A stretch of 64,000 bases of DNA from Prorocentrum cordatum (Eukaryota; Sar; Dinophyceae; Prorocentrales; Prorocentraceae), in the NCBI GenBank assembly GCA_963575745.1, contig CAUYUJ010004280.1, positions 94,177 through 158,176 on the forward strand, read 5' to 3'. This document shows, piece by piece, positions 11,501 through 23,030 of the stretch (within the stretch, counting starts at the first letter, position 1; each line of letters begins with the position of its first letter). Below the pieces are notes generated by a model, which saw only the letters and a program-made list of their open reading frames with translations, was not told the DNA's origin and did no database searches. Both the position numbers and the translations under genes were made by a program.

Positions 11501-12039
11501 AGGTGGGACGGCGATAGCAAACAACGCAACAACCGCGAAACCTTTTTTCAGCCACGCACCCAGGGACAGTGAGTGACGCTTCGTCCCCTCCACTTGCTGC
11601 CGAGCGACACGACCACGCCGCTGGCCATCTTCGCCTCGCATCGACGACTCGCATCTTCGTGCCTGAATATTGTGCCACCTGGAAGATCAGAAGGAGGGAC
11701 AGAGGAGCAAGACAGGCAGGACAAGATGGCCCGTGCCTAACCTGAAGCGCCTATGTGACCGAACCTTGCGGCCAGAGCTCGACGGAGTTACCGAAACATT
11801 CGAGCAGATACGGAGCACATCGTACGTAGACGGCGGGGTGGTAGCGAATGTGGGCATGGCGTGAGTCGTCTTTTGTGCATGAGGAGATGTATACATGGAT
11901 ATGTGTAGACCGGATCGGAAGATGTAGAGATAAGAGTTGTAACGGTAGTGATCGCGAGGTTTCCAGTACACATGCTTCAGTTGGTATTGAGCAAGTATTG
12001 AGGCATATCTTCTCTATGGCTGTAGTGATACCCAACACG
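11501..12039. other. No gene seen
   Basis: Short overlapping frames on both strands, none with a motif. Possibly the 3' part of the gene cut by the gap. Confidence 0.4.
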
Positions 12040-12325
12040 TACCACTTGATTCACATGGCTTGTAAGCGTGGTACCAAGCAAGTACTAATTGAGTTATATC
12101 TCCAGCGTGCTCCAAGTGGTACCAAGCAAGCGCCCCTTCAGTCACATCGTTTGTATGTCCGCGGTGGTCGTACCTAGCGAGTGCAATTTGAACCATTTCG
12201 CCTGCAACCTCCAAGCAACACCAGGCTGGCATCCAGCAAGTACCACTTGGGCCACAGCGTCTGTACGCCTGAAGTGGTACAAAGCAAATACCACTTGAGT
12301 CATGCCGTCTGTATGCAGCATCTGG
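12040..12325. repeat. ~50-60-bp degenerate minisatellite
   Basis: Phrases like GTACCAAGCAAGTACCACTT recur at about 12070, 12118, 12168, 12230 and 12278, each followed by a TCACAT..GTCTGTATG-like phrase. Divergence is high, so the array is old. Confidence 0.7.
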
Positions 12326-12549
12326 TCAGAGGGTGATATAGGAGAAAGAGGCAGAGCGGGAGGAGGGGAGGAAGACGCTGAAGAAAAAATGGAACCCAGA
12401 CCTCCAACAACTCGATTTGTTCGCGTCGCCGGCTCGCTGATCTCTTGACCCTTTCGAGTGGACTGGCTTCTCATCCCCTGCAGTTTTAAACGGTCTCGCG
12501 ACCTGGAAGCGGCGCTCGGACGACGAGATTGTGAGAACATCCCCAGACG

Positions 12550-12750
12550 TTAGAGGAGGAGGAGGAGGAGGAGGAGGAGGAGGAGGCATGAGGAGGAGGG
12601 GAGGAGGAGGAGGAAGAGGAGGAGGAGGAGGACGAAGAAAAGGAGGACAGAGATGAGGAGGGAGAGGCAAGGGAGCCAGGAGGAAGGAGTAGGGAGGAGG
12701 AAGAGGAGGAGGAGGAATCAGGGAGGAAGTGGAGGGAGGAGGGCGGAGAC
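12550..12750. repeat. (GGA)n tract
   Basis: Purine-rich GGA repeat directly upstream of the carrier exon and probably intronic to it. Confidence 0.92.
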
Positions 12751-12780
12751 CTCCTGCGCATCTCGCCGAGGCCACAACAG

Positions 12781-12868
12781 CTGCTGCTCCACCCTGCTGG
12801 CCGGCGGCCTGTCTGGCGTGGTGGCGTCCACCGTCACCTACCCACTGGACACCGTGCGACGGCGCTGG
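12781..12868 (+). CDS. Exon of a mitochondrial carrier (SLC25) family protein
   Basis: One open segment encodes LLAGGLSGVVASTVTYPLDT followed by VRRR. This is the signature at the end of an odd-numbered transmembrane helix of mitochondrial carriers (PxDxxR, with small residues packing the helix before it). Such carriers exchange metabolites or nucleotides across the inner mitochondrial membrane, and which substrate cannot be told from one exon. A CAACAG acceptor-like sequence ends at 12780. The donor is uncertain (near 12866-12870). A GGA repeat lies upstream and a TCC repeat (12882-12965) downstream, fitting introns. I did not find the other carrier repeats within the window. Confidence 0.6.
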
Positions 12869-12881
12869 GCAGCAGACCCTC

Positions 12882-13970
12882 CCCCTTCCTCCTCCTCCCT
12901 CCTCCTACTCCTCCTTCCCTCCTCCTCCTCTCCTCGACTCCTCAGGCTTTCTCCTCCTCATTCCTCAATCCCAGATCTCGACCATACCATTCTTTTCTCG
13001 ATCGACGGTTCTCGGTCCGAGGGTTTCCAGTTTTTCTGACTGTTGCCGCAGGGTTCCGAGATTTCCGCTGGTATTGGAACTATTTTTTAAAACTCTAAGC
13101 TTTGGAGTGTCCCGGACCGATGCCAGAGACCCGAGTTACGATCCGGAAGCCAGATTTCCGACAATGTGTGTTTTTCAAGTTAGGCGTTCTTCCATGATTT
13201 CAGCCTTTGGGGCCCATTCTTGGGGCCCAGGGCCATCAAAAATGCATCCGGGACGAAAAAATACCCCAGGGAATGGGTCGCGACCTCTGCTGCCGCCCAC
13301 TGAAAATACATTGTCAGATGTCTGGGCCGTCGTCGCCGTCGTCGACGTCGACGTCGTCGTCATCGTCGTCGAGCGCGCCTCTCGGTGGTGTCCGCTAGGT
13401 TTTCGGACGCTTCATGGGGCTTTCGGAGCCCAGCGTGTGGTTTGTCAGTTGCGCGTCGTCGAGAGCGTTCCGAGGATGCCCGGCCCGTTCCGATCGGCCG
13501 CCGGACGCCTGAGGTTGAGCCTCATCGCCGTCAACATCGTCAACGTTGCCGTGAACGTCATCGTCAGTGTTGTCTTCGTCGTCGTGAGGGGAGGGGGACT
13601 CGGGGAGCAGGAGGAAGAGGTGGTGGTGGAGGAGTAAGAGGAGGAGGAAGAGATGGGAGAAGGAGGAGGAGGAGGAAGAGGAGCGGAGGGGGCAGCAGGC
13701 TGAGTAGACAAAGGAGCTGGCAGGCACAGAGAGGACAAGTATCAGACGAGGAATTGTAGCAGCAACAAGGGTGGCAGGGGGGGAGGAGGAAGTGGAGGAG
13801 GAGTTGAAAGGGGAGGAGGTCCGTAGCAAGTGTGGGTTAAGTCTAAGGGGTGAAGTTCACTTTGACTGACTTGAAGCTGTCCTCTTCACTGCTCGTGCAA
13901 ACATCCCACCCTCCCACCCGCAACTTAATCGCAAGACCTCTTAAAACCGTGACAATAGGTACCAAATGGC
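12882..13970. other. Intron-like or intergenic sequence with TCC, CGTCGT and GGA patches
   Basis: TCC repeat at 12882-12965, a GTCGTC patch near 13327-13372 and GGA-rich DNA at 13590-13720. Long frames here change composition abruptly and have no motif. If the carrier gene continues to the right, this would be its intron. Confidence 0.45.
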
Positions 13971-13974
13971 ACTT

Positions 13975-14636
13975 GGCAACGACACCGACAACGACTGCGA
14001 CAGCGACAACGACGACGCCGACGACGACTACGAAGACACCGACGACGACTCCGACGACGACAACGCCGACGACGACGACGACACCGACGACGACGCATAC
14101 GACGCCGACGACGACGACGATGACGACGCCGACGACGACGACGCCGACGACGACGACGACGACGCCGACGACGCCGACGACGACGCCGCCGACGACGACG
14201 ACGTAGACGACGCCGACGACGGCGACAAAGACGACGACGACGTCGCCAACGACGACGAAGACGACGACGACGAGGGAGGAGGGATTACGACGACGGCGAC
14301 AACGACGACAACGACGAGGGAGAGGGAGGACGGCGACGACCCGAACGACGAAGAAGGAGGGAGGACGACGACGACGACGTCAACGACGAGGGAGGATGGA
14401 AGACGACGACGACGGTGACGACGGCGACGAAACAGGAGGGACGACGTCGGGACGTCGACGACGGACGACGAGGACGACAACGAGGGATGAGGAAGGACGA
14501 CCACGGCGACAACGACAACGGAAACGACGACGCCAAAGCGGACGACGACGACGACGAGGAAAGACAGAGGACGACGACGGCGACGACAACGACGAAGGAG
14601 GAGGGAGGACGGCGATGACGACGACGACGACGACGC
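13975..14636. repeat. (GAC)n tract, ~660 bp
   Basis: Imperfect GAC triplets, giving Asp-only or Thr/Arg/Ser-only frames in all six readings. Interruptions by GGAGGGAGGA increase toward 14280-14400. Confidence 0.95.
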
Positions 14637-15145
14637 AAGAGCGCGCGCGCACGCTTTTGTTGAACACCCGTGTTCCGAAACCATTAGTTTGTGCATGTTT
14701 TTTGTAGACTCGATTTTGAAATCTAGGATTTCGGCATGCGCGCGCGACGACGCGCGCGCGTGCAGCTCGTCTTACTTTTGCACAGGATTCTCGCGACGGC
14801 ACGCGCGCAAGGGCGTTCGAACGATTTCGGCATGCGCGCGCGAAGCCCGTTTGGTAGCATTTTCTCAAAATATTGAAGCCTACCTACGTTTTTTTTGATT
14901 TCGCAAGAGCGCGCGGGTAAGTTTTTTGTCGAACATCCGTGTTGCGAAACCTGGTGTTTTTGCATGTGTTTTGGAAACTCGATTTTGCAATCCTTCCGAA
15001 ACCGAAGGTTTTTGAAGGATTTCGGCATGCGCGCGCGACCACGCGCGCGTGTGCATTTCGTTTTGTTTTTTTGCAAGGGACTTTTGAAAACTTGTTTTTT
15101 GTTTGGTTTGTAATAAGCGAAAGCGAGTGCGCACGCATAGTACTT
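14637..15145. repeat. Two-copy ~268-bp tandem repeat with CG-dinucleotide blocks
   Basis: The segment beginning AAGAGCGCGCG at 14637 is repeated from 14905. Each copy carries GATTTCGGCATGCGCGCGCG (near 14731 and 15019), with a further copy near 14823. GCGCGC runs alternate with T-rich stretches. No gene is apparent; minus-strand frames are paired echoes of each other. Confidence 0.75.
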
Positions 15146-15523
15146 TTTGTGCAGTATGGCGGGGGGGGGGCGATACCGACCTCCCTGGGATAGTGTATAT
15201 TCATATTTAGGATGGGTGGTGGGGCAAAATCACATGAAAATTACAACACGAAAAGGGGAATCGATAAGTCCGAGGGGGGGAAGGGGAGCAGAACCAATTT
15301 TTTCTATCAAGGTGAATTAATTTCGCCCTGGGCGAAATACCGAGTCTTGGCTGGCTTGGCTGGGAGTCCGGGTGCCAGGCCCGAACGTTGAGTTCCCGCC
15401 TCGTTTTGGCCGGTCCCCTCAGGTAGTTCATCGGTCATCCCATTTCCTGATTCGCTAACAGAGCTGCATGCCATTCCCGCCAATTCGCGCGAGAACGAGC
15501 GAGCGCGTTAGGGCTTTGTCGAC
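15146..15523. other. Unique sequence upstream of a possible first exon
   Basis: A G run at 15162-15169 and ordinary mixed sequence. No gene seen. It could be the promoter/5' UTR of the next entry. Confidence 0.35.
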
Positions 15524-15634
15524 ATGGATGACCTTGAGGAGCTCCGAGAGCAGTTCGAAAACAACAAGCTCACCATGTTTAGCGCATTGCAGCTAGTCCA
15601 CGTTTACATTTCCGAGATATTCCAGGCGAAGAAA
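15524..15634 (+). CDS. Possible first exon of an unidentified gene
   Basis: ATG at 15524 (context GTCGACATGG) opens a frame whose first 37 residues are acidic and helical (MDDLEELREQFENNKLTMFS), the composition of a real N-terminus. A good donor-like site, AAAGTGCGTG with GT at 15635-15636, follows. After that the same frame stays open to 15844 but its composition becomes irregular, so I end the exon at the donor. No family recognised. Confidence 0.38.
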
Positions 15635-15904
15635 GTGCGTGATGAGAGTCGAGTGTGCGACGGCATACGTTTCCAGCTGTATCCTGCAGGCCCCGGTAGC
15701 CTTTCGCACAGTAACGAGAACACCTGGAGCGCTTTCACGTTCGCGACCAGAGTAACATGCAGCATGCGCCCGTGCCCACGACAATACAGAAGCTTATACC
15801 TAGACGACCGCCCTGCGGGCGATAAGGACAATGGGGGGGATTGAGATCAAATGCCCACCCAGACTGACCTCCTGCCTGTCTCCTTGATATCATCTCTCTC
15901 TGTC

Positions 15905-16185
15905 TCTCTGTCTCGATAGGGTCGGGTGGATTGGATTGGATGGGATAAGATGGATTGGATGAGATAAGATGGGTTGGATTGGAAGAAGTGAATTGGATAA
16001 GATAAGATGGATTGGATTGGCCCGCCGCTGCCGCAGAAACAAATGAAATGATGTATTGGGTTGGGTTGATTGGATTGGGTAGGATAAGATAAGATGGGGC
16101 AACATGGGTTGGATAACATAAGATGGATTGGTTTTGGCAAGAAGGGTTGGAAAAGATAAGCTGGGTTGGATAAGAAAGCCCGCCG
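15905..16185. repeat. GGATTG / GATAAGATG minisatellite
   Basis: Irregular mixture of GGATTGGATT and GGATAAGATGG words. Confidence 0.85.
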
Positions 16186-16228
16186 CAGGCGCCGAACAAA
16201 ATTAATAATGAAATTAGCGACATGCGTT

Positions 16229-16425
16229 AGCGCCGGGACGCCCGGGACACCCGGGACACCCGGGACACCGCCTGGCCCAACTGGGACACCTCCCGGCCCC
16301 TGGCGGACGGGAAACGGACTTTCGCTCCTACTCACACCCGGGACACCCGGGACACCGCCCGGCCCAATTGGGACTCCTCGCAGCCACCGGCGGACGGGAA
16401 CGGACTTTCGCTCCTACTTCGGCCT
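16229..16425. repeat. Two ~105-bp repeats containing GGGACACCC units
   Basis: CCGGGACACC words at 16229-16270 and 16337-16360 are each followed by a matching GGCGGACGGGAACGGACTTT block (about 16300 and 16391). In one frame this reads Gly-Thr-Pro repeats like collagen, but the frame loses the pattern outside the repeat. Confidence 0.75.
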
Positions 16426-16685
16426 TACTACAGGAGGATCACGCGCAGCTTCGCCTTGCCCGCACGCACGACACGAACATGAAACCGAAACCGATTTCCT
16501 GGCGGGGGGTCTCCGTTTCACTGCGATCTCACCCCCCAACTTCCGATACATTGGGAACTGGGACTTAAATGTGCACGGAAGGAGTTCGAGCATCACCATC
16601 ATACCCTTATATTCTATCGCGGAAGCAAGCAGGACCAAGTCGGAAGCAATCCGGACCCATACAACAAAAAAATGCAGAGAAAGAG
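16426..16685. other. No gene seen
   Basis: Mixed sequence between two repeat fields. Confidence 0.4.
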
Positions 16686-16689
16686 GATC

Positions 16690-17525
16690 AGGATGAGGAG
16701 GGTGAGGAGGATGGTGGGTGGAGTGAGTGAGTGCGTGAGGGAGGGGGGGAGGGAGGGAAGGAGGAGCAGGCGCAGGAGCAGGCGAAGGCGAAGCAGGAGG
16801 TAGGAGGAGGAGACGGACATGCAGGCGGAGGAGGAGAAGGAGAACGAGAAGGAAGGAAGGGGAGGAAGAAAAGGAGGAGGAAGAGGAGGCGGAGGCAGGA
16901 CCAGGTGGGAGGGAGGAGGGAGGAGCTGAGAGGAGGGATGGGGGGAGCAAAGAGGAGAAAGATTAAAATGAGATAATTAATGTAGGAAATAGGAGTCTGG
17001 AGGTGAAACCGAGTGCGACGGCTACCAAGGCTAAGGTTGTGGACGAGAGGATCAGAGGAGGGGACTTAATATGAGGCGGAAGAGGAGTGATTTGGGAGGA
17101 AGAGAAGGAGGAGAGGAGGAGGAGGAGGAGGAGGGGAGAGGAGGAGGAGGAAAACGAGAAGGAGGTAGAGGAGGTGAAGGAGGTGAAGGTGGAGGGAGGA
17201 GAAGAAGAAGGGGGTGTTGGCGATGGCCACGAAGGAACAGGGTCCTGACGCAAACGTGTCATGGATGGGGGTGCTTCCCCACGGGACAAGTTGCTCACGA
17301 GGACCAGTACGAGGACGAGGAAGAAAAAGAGGACGAGGAAAAAGGGGAGGATACGTTAGGAAAGGAGAGGAGGAGGAAGAGGAAGAGGAAGAGGAGGAAG
17401 AGTAGGAGGAGGGGGAGTAGGAGGACAACGACGAGGAGGAGGCGGAGGAGGATGAGGTAGAGGAGGTGGACGAGGAGGGAGGAGAAGGAGGAGGAGGAGG
17501 AGGAGGAAGACGAAGACGAAGACGT
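16690..17525. repeat. Purine-rich GGA/GAGGAG field
   Basis: Three dense GGA stretches (16690-16960, 17065-17215, 17290-17520) separated by short mixed sequence. Confidence 0.88.
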
Positions 17526-17529
17526 GTAA

Positions 17530-17905
<376 letters not shown>

Positions 17906-17929
17906 CGACTAATGATAATAAAAGAAGAT

Positions 17930-18070
17930 GAAGAAAAAGAGGAAGGATCAGGAGGAGGAGGAGGAGGTGGAGGAACATGAGGAAAAGGAGGAGGAGGAGG
18001 AAAAGGAGGAGGAACAGGAGGGAGCAGGCCGCAGGAAGAGGGAGGAGGAGGAAAAGGAGGAGGATGCATT
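17930..18070. repeat. (GGA)n tract
   Basis: Purine-rich triplet repeat. Confidence 0.93.
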
Positions 18071-18150
18071 TTTTCAGAAGCCCGGAACGACCAGGTCAAG
18101 CCTGTGCACAAAGCAGTACATTCACATCTGCCAGAAACTACTTTCGCTCT

Positions 18151-18256
18151 TGAGAATTGCGCGCTGGCCCCGGGTGACCGCGCTGACGTAGGGTCACTGC
18201 GTGGAGCCGCCGCTGGAACGGGGAGCCCGCCGAGCCACCCGACTCGCCCCCCCCCG
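18151..18256. repeat. Copy 1 of a ~105-bp direct duplication upstream of the retroelement
   Basis: The block with GGGGAGCCCGCCGAGCC near its end is repeated at 18656-18760, about 80-85% identical by eye, 505 bp downstream. No gene in the GC-rich spacer can be supported. Confidence 0.7.
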
Positions 18257-18655
18257 TCCCAGCGCCGCTCGGAGCCCGAGCGCGCACCGGACGGGCGGGA
18301 CGGGTGCGAAGAGCGCCGCACGCGGCCACGCACCGCCGCGCGGGCTGGTACACTCGGCCAGCCACCCGCGAGGCGAGCCTGGTGCTTACTGCCCCGCCCC
18401 GGCGTCCAGGCGGCACCACGCATAAGCACGGCACACCCGCACGGCCGCGCAAAGCCCCGAAAAGGTAGGGCAGAACAACCGCGAAGCGGCGCCGCAGTCC
18501 AGGCGGCCCAGGAAGGCGCGTCAACCGCGACGAGTTGGTGCCCGAGCGTGCCACAAGCGTGAAACCACCGATTGCCTTGCATCCACTAAGTCACCAAGGG
18601 GCAACCGAGAGCCATCTGCATCCTCCTGCTCCGAAGCCCGACGGGTTTGTGGGTC

Positions 18656-18760
18656 ATGAGGATTGCGCGTTGGCCCCGAGTGACCGCGCCAACGTAGGAT
18701 CATTGCCTGGAGACGCCGCTGGATCGGGGAGCCCGCCGAGCCCTTCGACTCGGCCCACTG
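18656..18760. repeat. Copy 2 of the ~105-bp direct duplication
   Basis: Pairs with 18151-18256. It ends about 30 bp before the 5' LTR. Confidence 0.7.
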
Positions 18761-18789
18761 CTGTGAATCGGCTTGCTCCCTGCACTGGC

Positions 18790-18985
18790 TGTGTGTGGAA
18801 CCCGTGTAATACCCTCATATATACTCCTTATCCTTACCTCTCCCGCACCTGGCCGTTTGGGCTCAGGTACTGAGTTGGAGCGATCGTACCTTGATCGCTT
18901 GGGAGGGAAAGATATCCATCTATCCCTCCATCTCTCTACCAACGGATCAGGGGTTTTGTACTCTTGTACTTCAACCCCATACACA
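18790..18985 (+). repeat. 5' LTR, 196 bp
   Basis: Starts TGTGTGTGG and ends CCATACACA; the 3' LTR start TGTGTATGG is the exact reverse complement of that end. It contains an AT-rich CATATATACTCC stretch (about 18815) and a small palindrome GATCGTACCTTGATCG. It differs from the 3' LTR at three positions, all transitions. Confidence 0.95.
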
Positions 18986-19000
18986 GGTTATCAGCCCTTT
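18986..19000 (+). promoter_or_regulatory. Candidate tRNA primer-binding site
   Basis: GGTTATCAGCCC follows the LTR directly. It resembles the TGGTATCAGAGC sequence complementary to the 3' end of initiator methionine tRNA used by many copia elements, with one inserted T and two changes. Confidence 0.5.
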
Positions 19001-19049
19001 AACGCTCACCTTCACCGACTCGCCCGCGGTGGCCTTGCATGCGAGCCCA

Positions 19050-20310
19050 ATGGAGCCGCTTCGGCGCATGCGCCGTAAGGGTTCCATTGGGGCTTCGCGT
19101 CCAAGCCCTCCCACGGTGCGACGGCTCGGTGACGAGTTGGAGAGCATTAATGCGGACTGTGTTGGTGTCCCCGATACCCCCCCAGCTCCCGAGGACCCGA
19201 GGCGCGTCTAGCTGCTGAACTTCGCCGCAGCGCCGCCCGCGGGGGGACAGGAGAAGGAGTAGGAACTGGAAGGAAGGAGTTTCACACGCCGACCTTTGAT
19301 CCTCCCTCCCCTTCCCCGTCGGGAGCAATCCCAACCGCGTCAGGCGAAAGCCTTGCCGGTCTCGATACTCCAGGGCGTTTCCGCGCTAACCGCCGATGGA
19401 CCTCAGGTGCTGGAACCCCCAGCCCTGCGACCGTCCCTGTGGCGGAGCACGTAGCTACCTTCGAGGAACTCAGTAGACCAGTGTCGGCACAGCCACAGAC
19501 GCGGTACCCCAAGGTATCATCGGATGAGACATCACACACACATGGTCCGAGTCGCAGCTCGTCCGCGCGCAACCGCCGTGGAGCCCCAGGCCCATACGGC
19601 GAGAGCAGGTCGAGCCCGCGCACTGCCTCTCAGAGGCCATGCACTCCCCGCGACAGGGGACACAGGGAAGCTGACGCTCCCCACCTCTCCATCTCAGTCG
19701 ACCAGCTGGCGGAGACGTCCGCCGCAGGTGACATAGCTGAGCTCAGAGACCAGGTTGAAACCTTCGTGTCCAGCCAATACTCTGGACTACTACAGAGCGT
19801 TCAGACGAATGCCACGGATACTGCAGCCACACGCCGCGATCTTGACGGCGCCTTAGGGATCATCGATTCCAGGATCGCCGAAGATAGACGCATCATAGGA
19901 GAACTGCAGTACCAGGTTGATCGTGAGGTGTCACACTCAGGTGAACGAACGGCGATGGTCGAGAACCTGCGCAACTATCTCGCGCAGATGGAGCAACAAC
20001 TTGTGATCGTACGCGACACAGGCATTTCTGCGGTCAGGATTTTACACGATGAGATGCACGACCAGCTCCGTAACCGACCAACCCCAACCGAGGCCACAGA
20101 CCTCGGCGACGTTCAGTCTCAGATCAATGATCTTCGATCTTACCTAGACCACACTACGGCGACGCTTCGTACCGAAGCACACACAAACTCGTCGAACCTG
20201 GTCGACATGTTGCAGCGTACTGAGAGAGTCATCACTCAAAGGCTTGATGCGACCAACGCTGTCGTGCAGCCACTCGCTAACCGGATCTCTGACATAGAGC
20301 AGCGTTTCCT
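19050..20310 (+). CDS. gag: Gag N-terminal region: basic/Pro-Ser-rich head and long coiled coil (frame-broken)
   Basis: The first ATG after the primer site is 19050 (CCCAATGG context). Its frame stops at TAG 19209. The protein-like sequence continues in another frame, and the switch can be made at the C7 run 19177-19183. A Pro/Ser/Thr-rich region follows, then from about 19700 a long helical stretch with heptad-like spacing (DIAELRDQVETFVSSQY; later MVENLRNYLAQMEQQLV). A second step near 20308 (CC dinucleotide) leads into the next segment. Coiled coils in this position assemble virus-like particles. Without the frame steps this and the next segment would be one protein. I do not write the joined product. 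Confidence 0.6.
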
Positions 20311-22230
20311 GGTGTACAGGACGCCCTGGCAGAGTTGCGTGTCGGACGAGCCCAGACTGGCCAGCTGGATTCTCCTCCCACGGTTTACGATTTCGCCCGC
20401 CTCACTGACAGGTTGCAGGAGGTTGAGAAGGCGGCGGACCACGCGCAGTTAGAGCTCTCCCAGGTTATTCATGAAAGAGATACTGAGAAGGTACGTGTTG
20501 AGAGTTATCTCGCACGTCTGGAAAGCGAGGTGGAGGCACAAAGCGCCCGTCTCCGAGCACGCGAGCATCGACTTGATCGGTATTCCCAACGGTCTCGGGA
20601 TACTGATGAGTATACACGCCAAAAGGTGGGTCAAATACAAGAAGACATGACGAGCTGGACGAATCAGCTGATCGACCACACTAACGACACCACCATTCAC
20701 CTTCGACCTGCAGCCGACCCGCACAGGCCGACGGCAGTGTCCGCCGAAGCACCACAAGCTTCAGCAGGACAACAACGACGCACATCTCCAGGAGCAGCCT
20801 CCGCGGCAGCTTCTGCACAGACACGCCATGTGTCTCCTGTGCGCACAGAACCAACCATCGACGGTGCACCGATACCCTCTCAGCCAGCGTCTGCGGTGTC
20901 GGTCCATACTACGACGCCTATCAAGGAGTCAGACACCGTCCGTGTACCTGTCTTGCCTAAGATCACGCAGCTGCTGGTGTGGCAGCAAAGAGTGCGGAAG
21001 AACTTCGGGGCCGCCTCAGGGCGACCATCCAAAGCATACGCCTTCCTATGCGTGGCAGAACAGCCCGAATGTACATTCGGGGATTTACAAGACAGTGGAG
21101 ACTTTGAGAGCATCGATTGCAAACTCGCAGCCGCTCTGAGCGACATCTTATCCTCAGACTTACGCTACCAAATCAGGCTCATCGAGACCAGAGAGCACAA
21201 AGCAGGACGCATGCTCAAAGGACGCCAGATATACTGGCATATCCTACAGTCCTACAAAGTGACAGACGTCGACGACGACCTGCACGATTTCGAGCGCCTT
21301 AAAGAACTGAGGATGAGAGACGAAGATTTGCAACGTTTCATTACCGATTGGGACGCCGTACTCTTGGAATGCCGAGAAGTACCCGATCCAAAGATATTGG
21401 AATCGCTATTCCGCACGCAGATCCGTAGACATGCATGGATGAAACAAGACATGTACGAGTACCAGCGCATGAAGATGAGCGACCCGAATCGTACCTACGG
21501 TTGGCTTCGACAGCGTGTCCTGGACATACTGGAGATTAAACAATTGGAGAAGAATCAAAACAAGCTACGGTACGAACACGAGACACGATCTCAGGTTAAC
21601 GCGTGCGTTGCATGGAAGAAAGGCAATTGTCGCAATGGTGAACGGTGCAAGGCTTTACATACATATTCCAGGGATTGGAAGAACAACAAATCTTCCAGAA
21701 CATCAACGGCTGGTGGCAACCCCCGCCGTAGTATGTCCACTCCTGCGAATCACAAGAAGCCAGCATCAAGGCCGTTCTGCTTCGATTTTGCCAAGCGCAA
21801 CACATGTACCAGAGGTGATAAGTGTAACTACCCGCACGTCGCACAGCGCAAGGATTTCGCACAGAACAAGTGCACAAAAGGCGACACATGCAAATACGCT
21901 CATCTCGCACCTGGTGCAAAGACTCCTGAACGGAGCCCGAGTCGACCACGGACTTCCAGCCAGGACAGCCGTGGCCGATCACCATCCCGCGGATCAGGAA
22001 GCCAACGGTCTTCACAACGCGGGGGGTTTCGCTACGCAAGCGATTCACGACAGGGACGTGACAACCGACGCCAATACGACCGATCCCGTTCCACATCCAG
22101 GAGGTCCCAAGACTCTCGCAGCCAATCGAGAAGTCGTTACGACAGATCTTCGAGATCTACCTCCCGAGGACGAGACAATCGTGGCGGCGGACGTGGCAGT
22201 CCACGCGACAAGACCCTCATGGCCAACACC
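20311..22230 (+). CDS. gag: Gag core with three CCCH zinc fingers and an Arg/Ser-rich tail
   Basis: This frame continues the coiled coil, then a helical capsid-like domain (about 20960-21590; WQQRVRKNFGAASGRPSKAY onward), as expected for copia Gag. In place of the usual CCHC knuckle there are three CCCH-type fingers: C-x7-C-x5-C-x3-H (21604-21660), C-x8-C-x5-C-x3-H (about 21778-21834) and a short C-x5-C-x3-H (about 21874-21906). About 95 residues of RS/SR dipeptides follow (21920-22215), like the tail of a splicing factor. These would bind RNA. The frame is continuous with protease and integrase. Confidence 0.75.
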
Positions 22231-23030
22231 AAGGCCACAACGATATCTACCAAGATACGTCGTCGGATACGCTTCGACGTACGCAACGTGGACTACTATT
22301 TCCATACCATATCTGACAGAGCCAGACTGGACAGGTGGAAAGAGCTGCCGAATGAGGGTGACATCGTCAAAGTACCAGATCCATTACCACAAAAATGGTG
22401 GGATGATAGTGCAGAGGCCTTACGAGAATGTCAAAAAGAGGCACAACTATGGTACGACGAACTGCACGACTACCGACACAACAAAGAGTCGGTGGCCACA
22501 CCAACTGCGATCCGAAAGCATGACGACACTGTCAAGCAGTCATCAAAGACTGCCCAGACGACAACAACGACAAAGCAAGTCGACACTCCACGCTCGACTG
22601 CAGCATTGACAAGGTCTTGGGTTCTTGAGAGTGGTTCTGCCCATCATATTCAGGGAAAACATGAACTTACGCAGACCGAGTCGGATCGCATATCTATTCG
22701 CGAAGAGCATATTCTGGAAACTGCAAATGGTGATCGTACCGTCAACGAGCACTACGACATACGGCTACCCGAAGTTGGACTGCATAGTTCAGCCCTTGCT
22801 TTACCAGACTGCCCATCATTACTATCAGTTGGAAAATTGATCGAGGTTGATGGCTTTCGACAGCTTTGGGATCCTGAGCTGGGTTACATGCTTCAGGATC
22901 CGGGGGGCCAATGGTATAAGATTCCAGTCAACAATCGAGTGCCAGAGTTACGACTTGACGACTTAACACGGATACCACCACCACGTTTATGCACTTCGTC
23001 AGCACCCCGCCGTCGTCAGCGAAAGCGTTC
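22231..23030 (+). CDS. pro: Copia protease region with a non-canonical active-site triplet
   Basis: In the same frame as Gag. The segment WVLESGSAHHI (from 22618) is the copia protease active-site region, normally W-x-L-D-S-G-A-S/T-x-H, and the downstream LLSVGKL matches the usual NLLSVxxL. The catalytic Asp codon is GAG (Glu) at 22627-22629. Retroviral-type proteases need Asp here, so this copy is probably inactive as a protease unless the family has adapted. Confidence 0.72.

Noticed and set aside
16166-16696. Collagen-like Gly-Thr-Pro frame
   Set aside because: The pattern is limited to the GGGACACCC repeat and does not extend in frame.
18780-18800. LTR boundary two bases inward (TGTGTGG start)
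   Set aside because: The 9-bp terminal inverted repeat of the 3' LTR (TGTGTATGG/CCATACACA) and the aligned homology fix the start at 18790.
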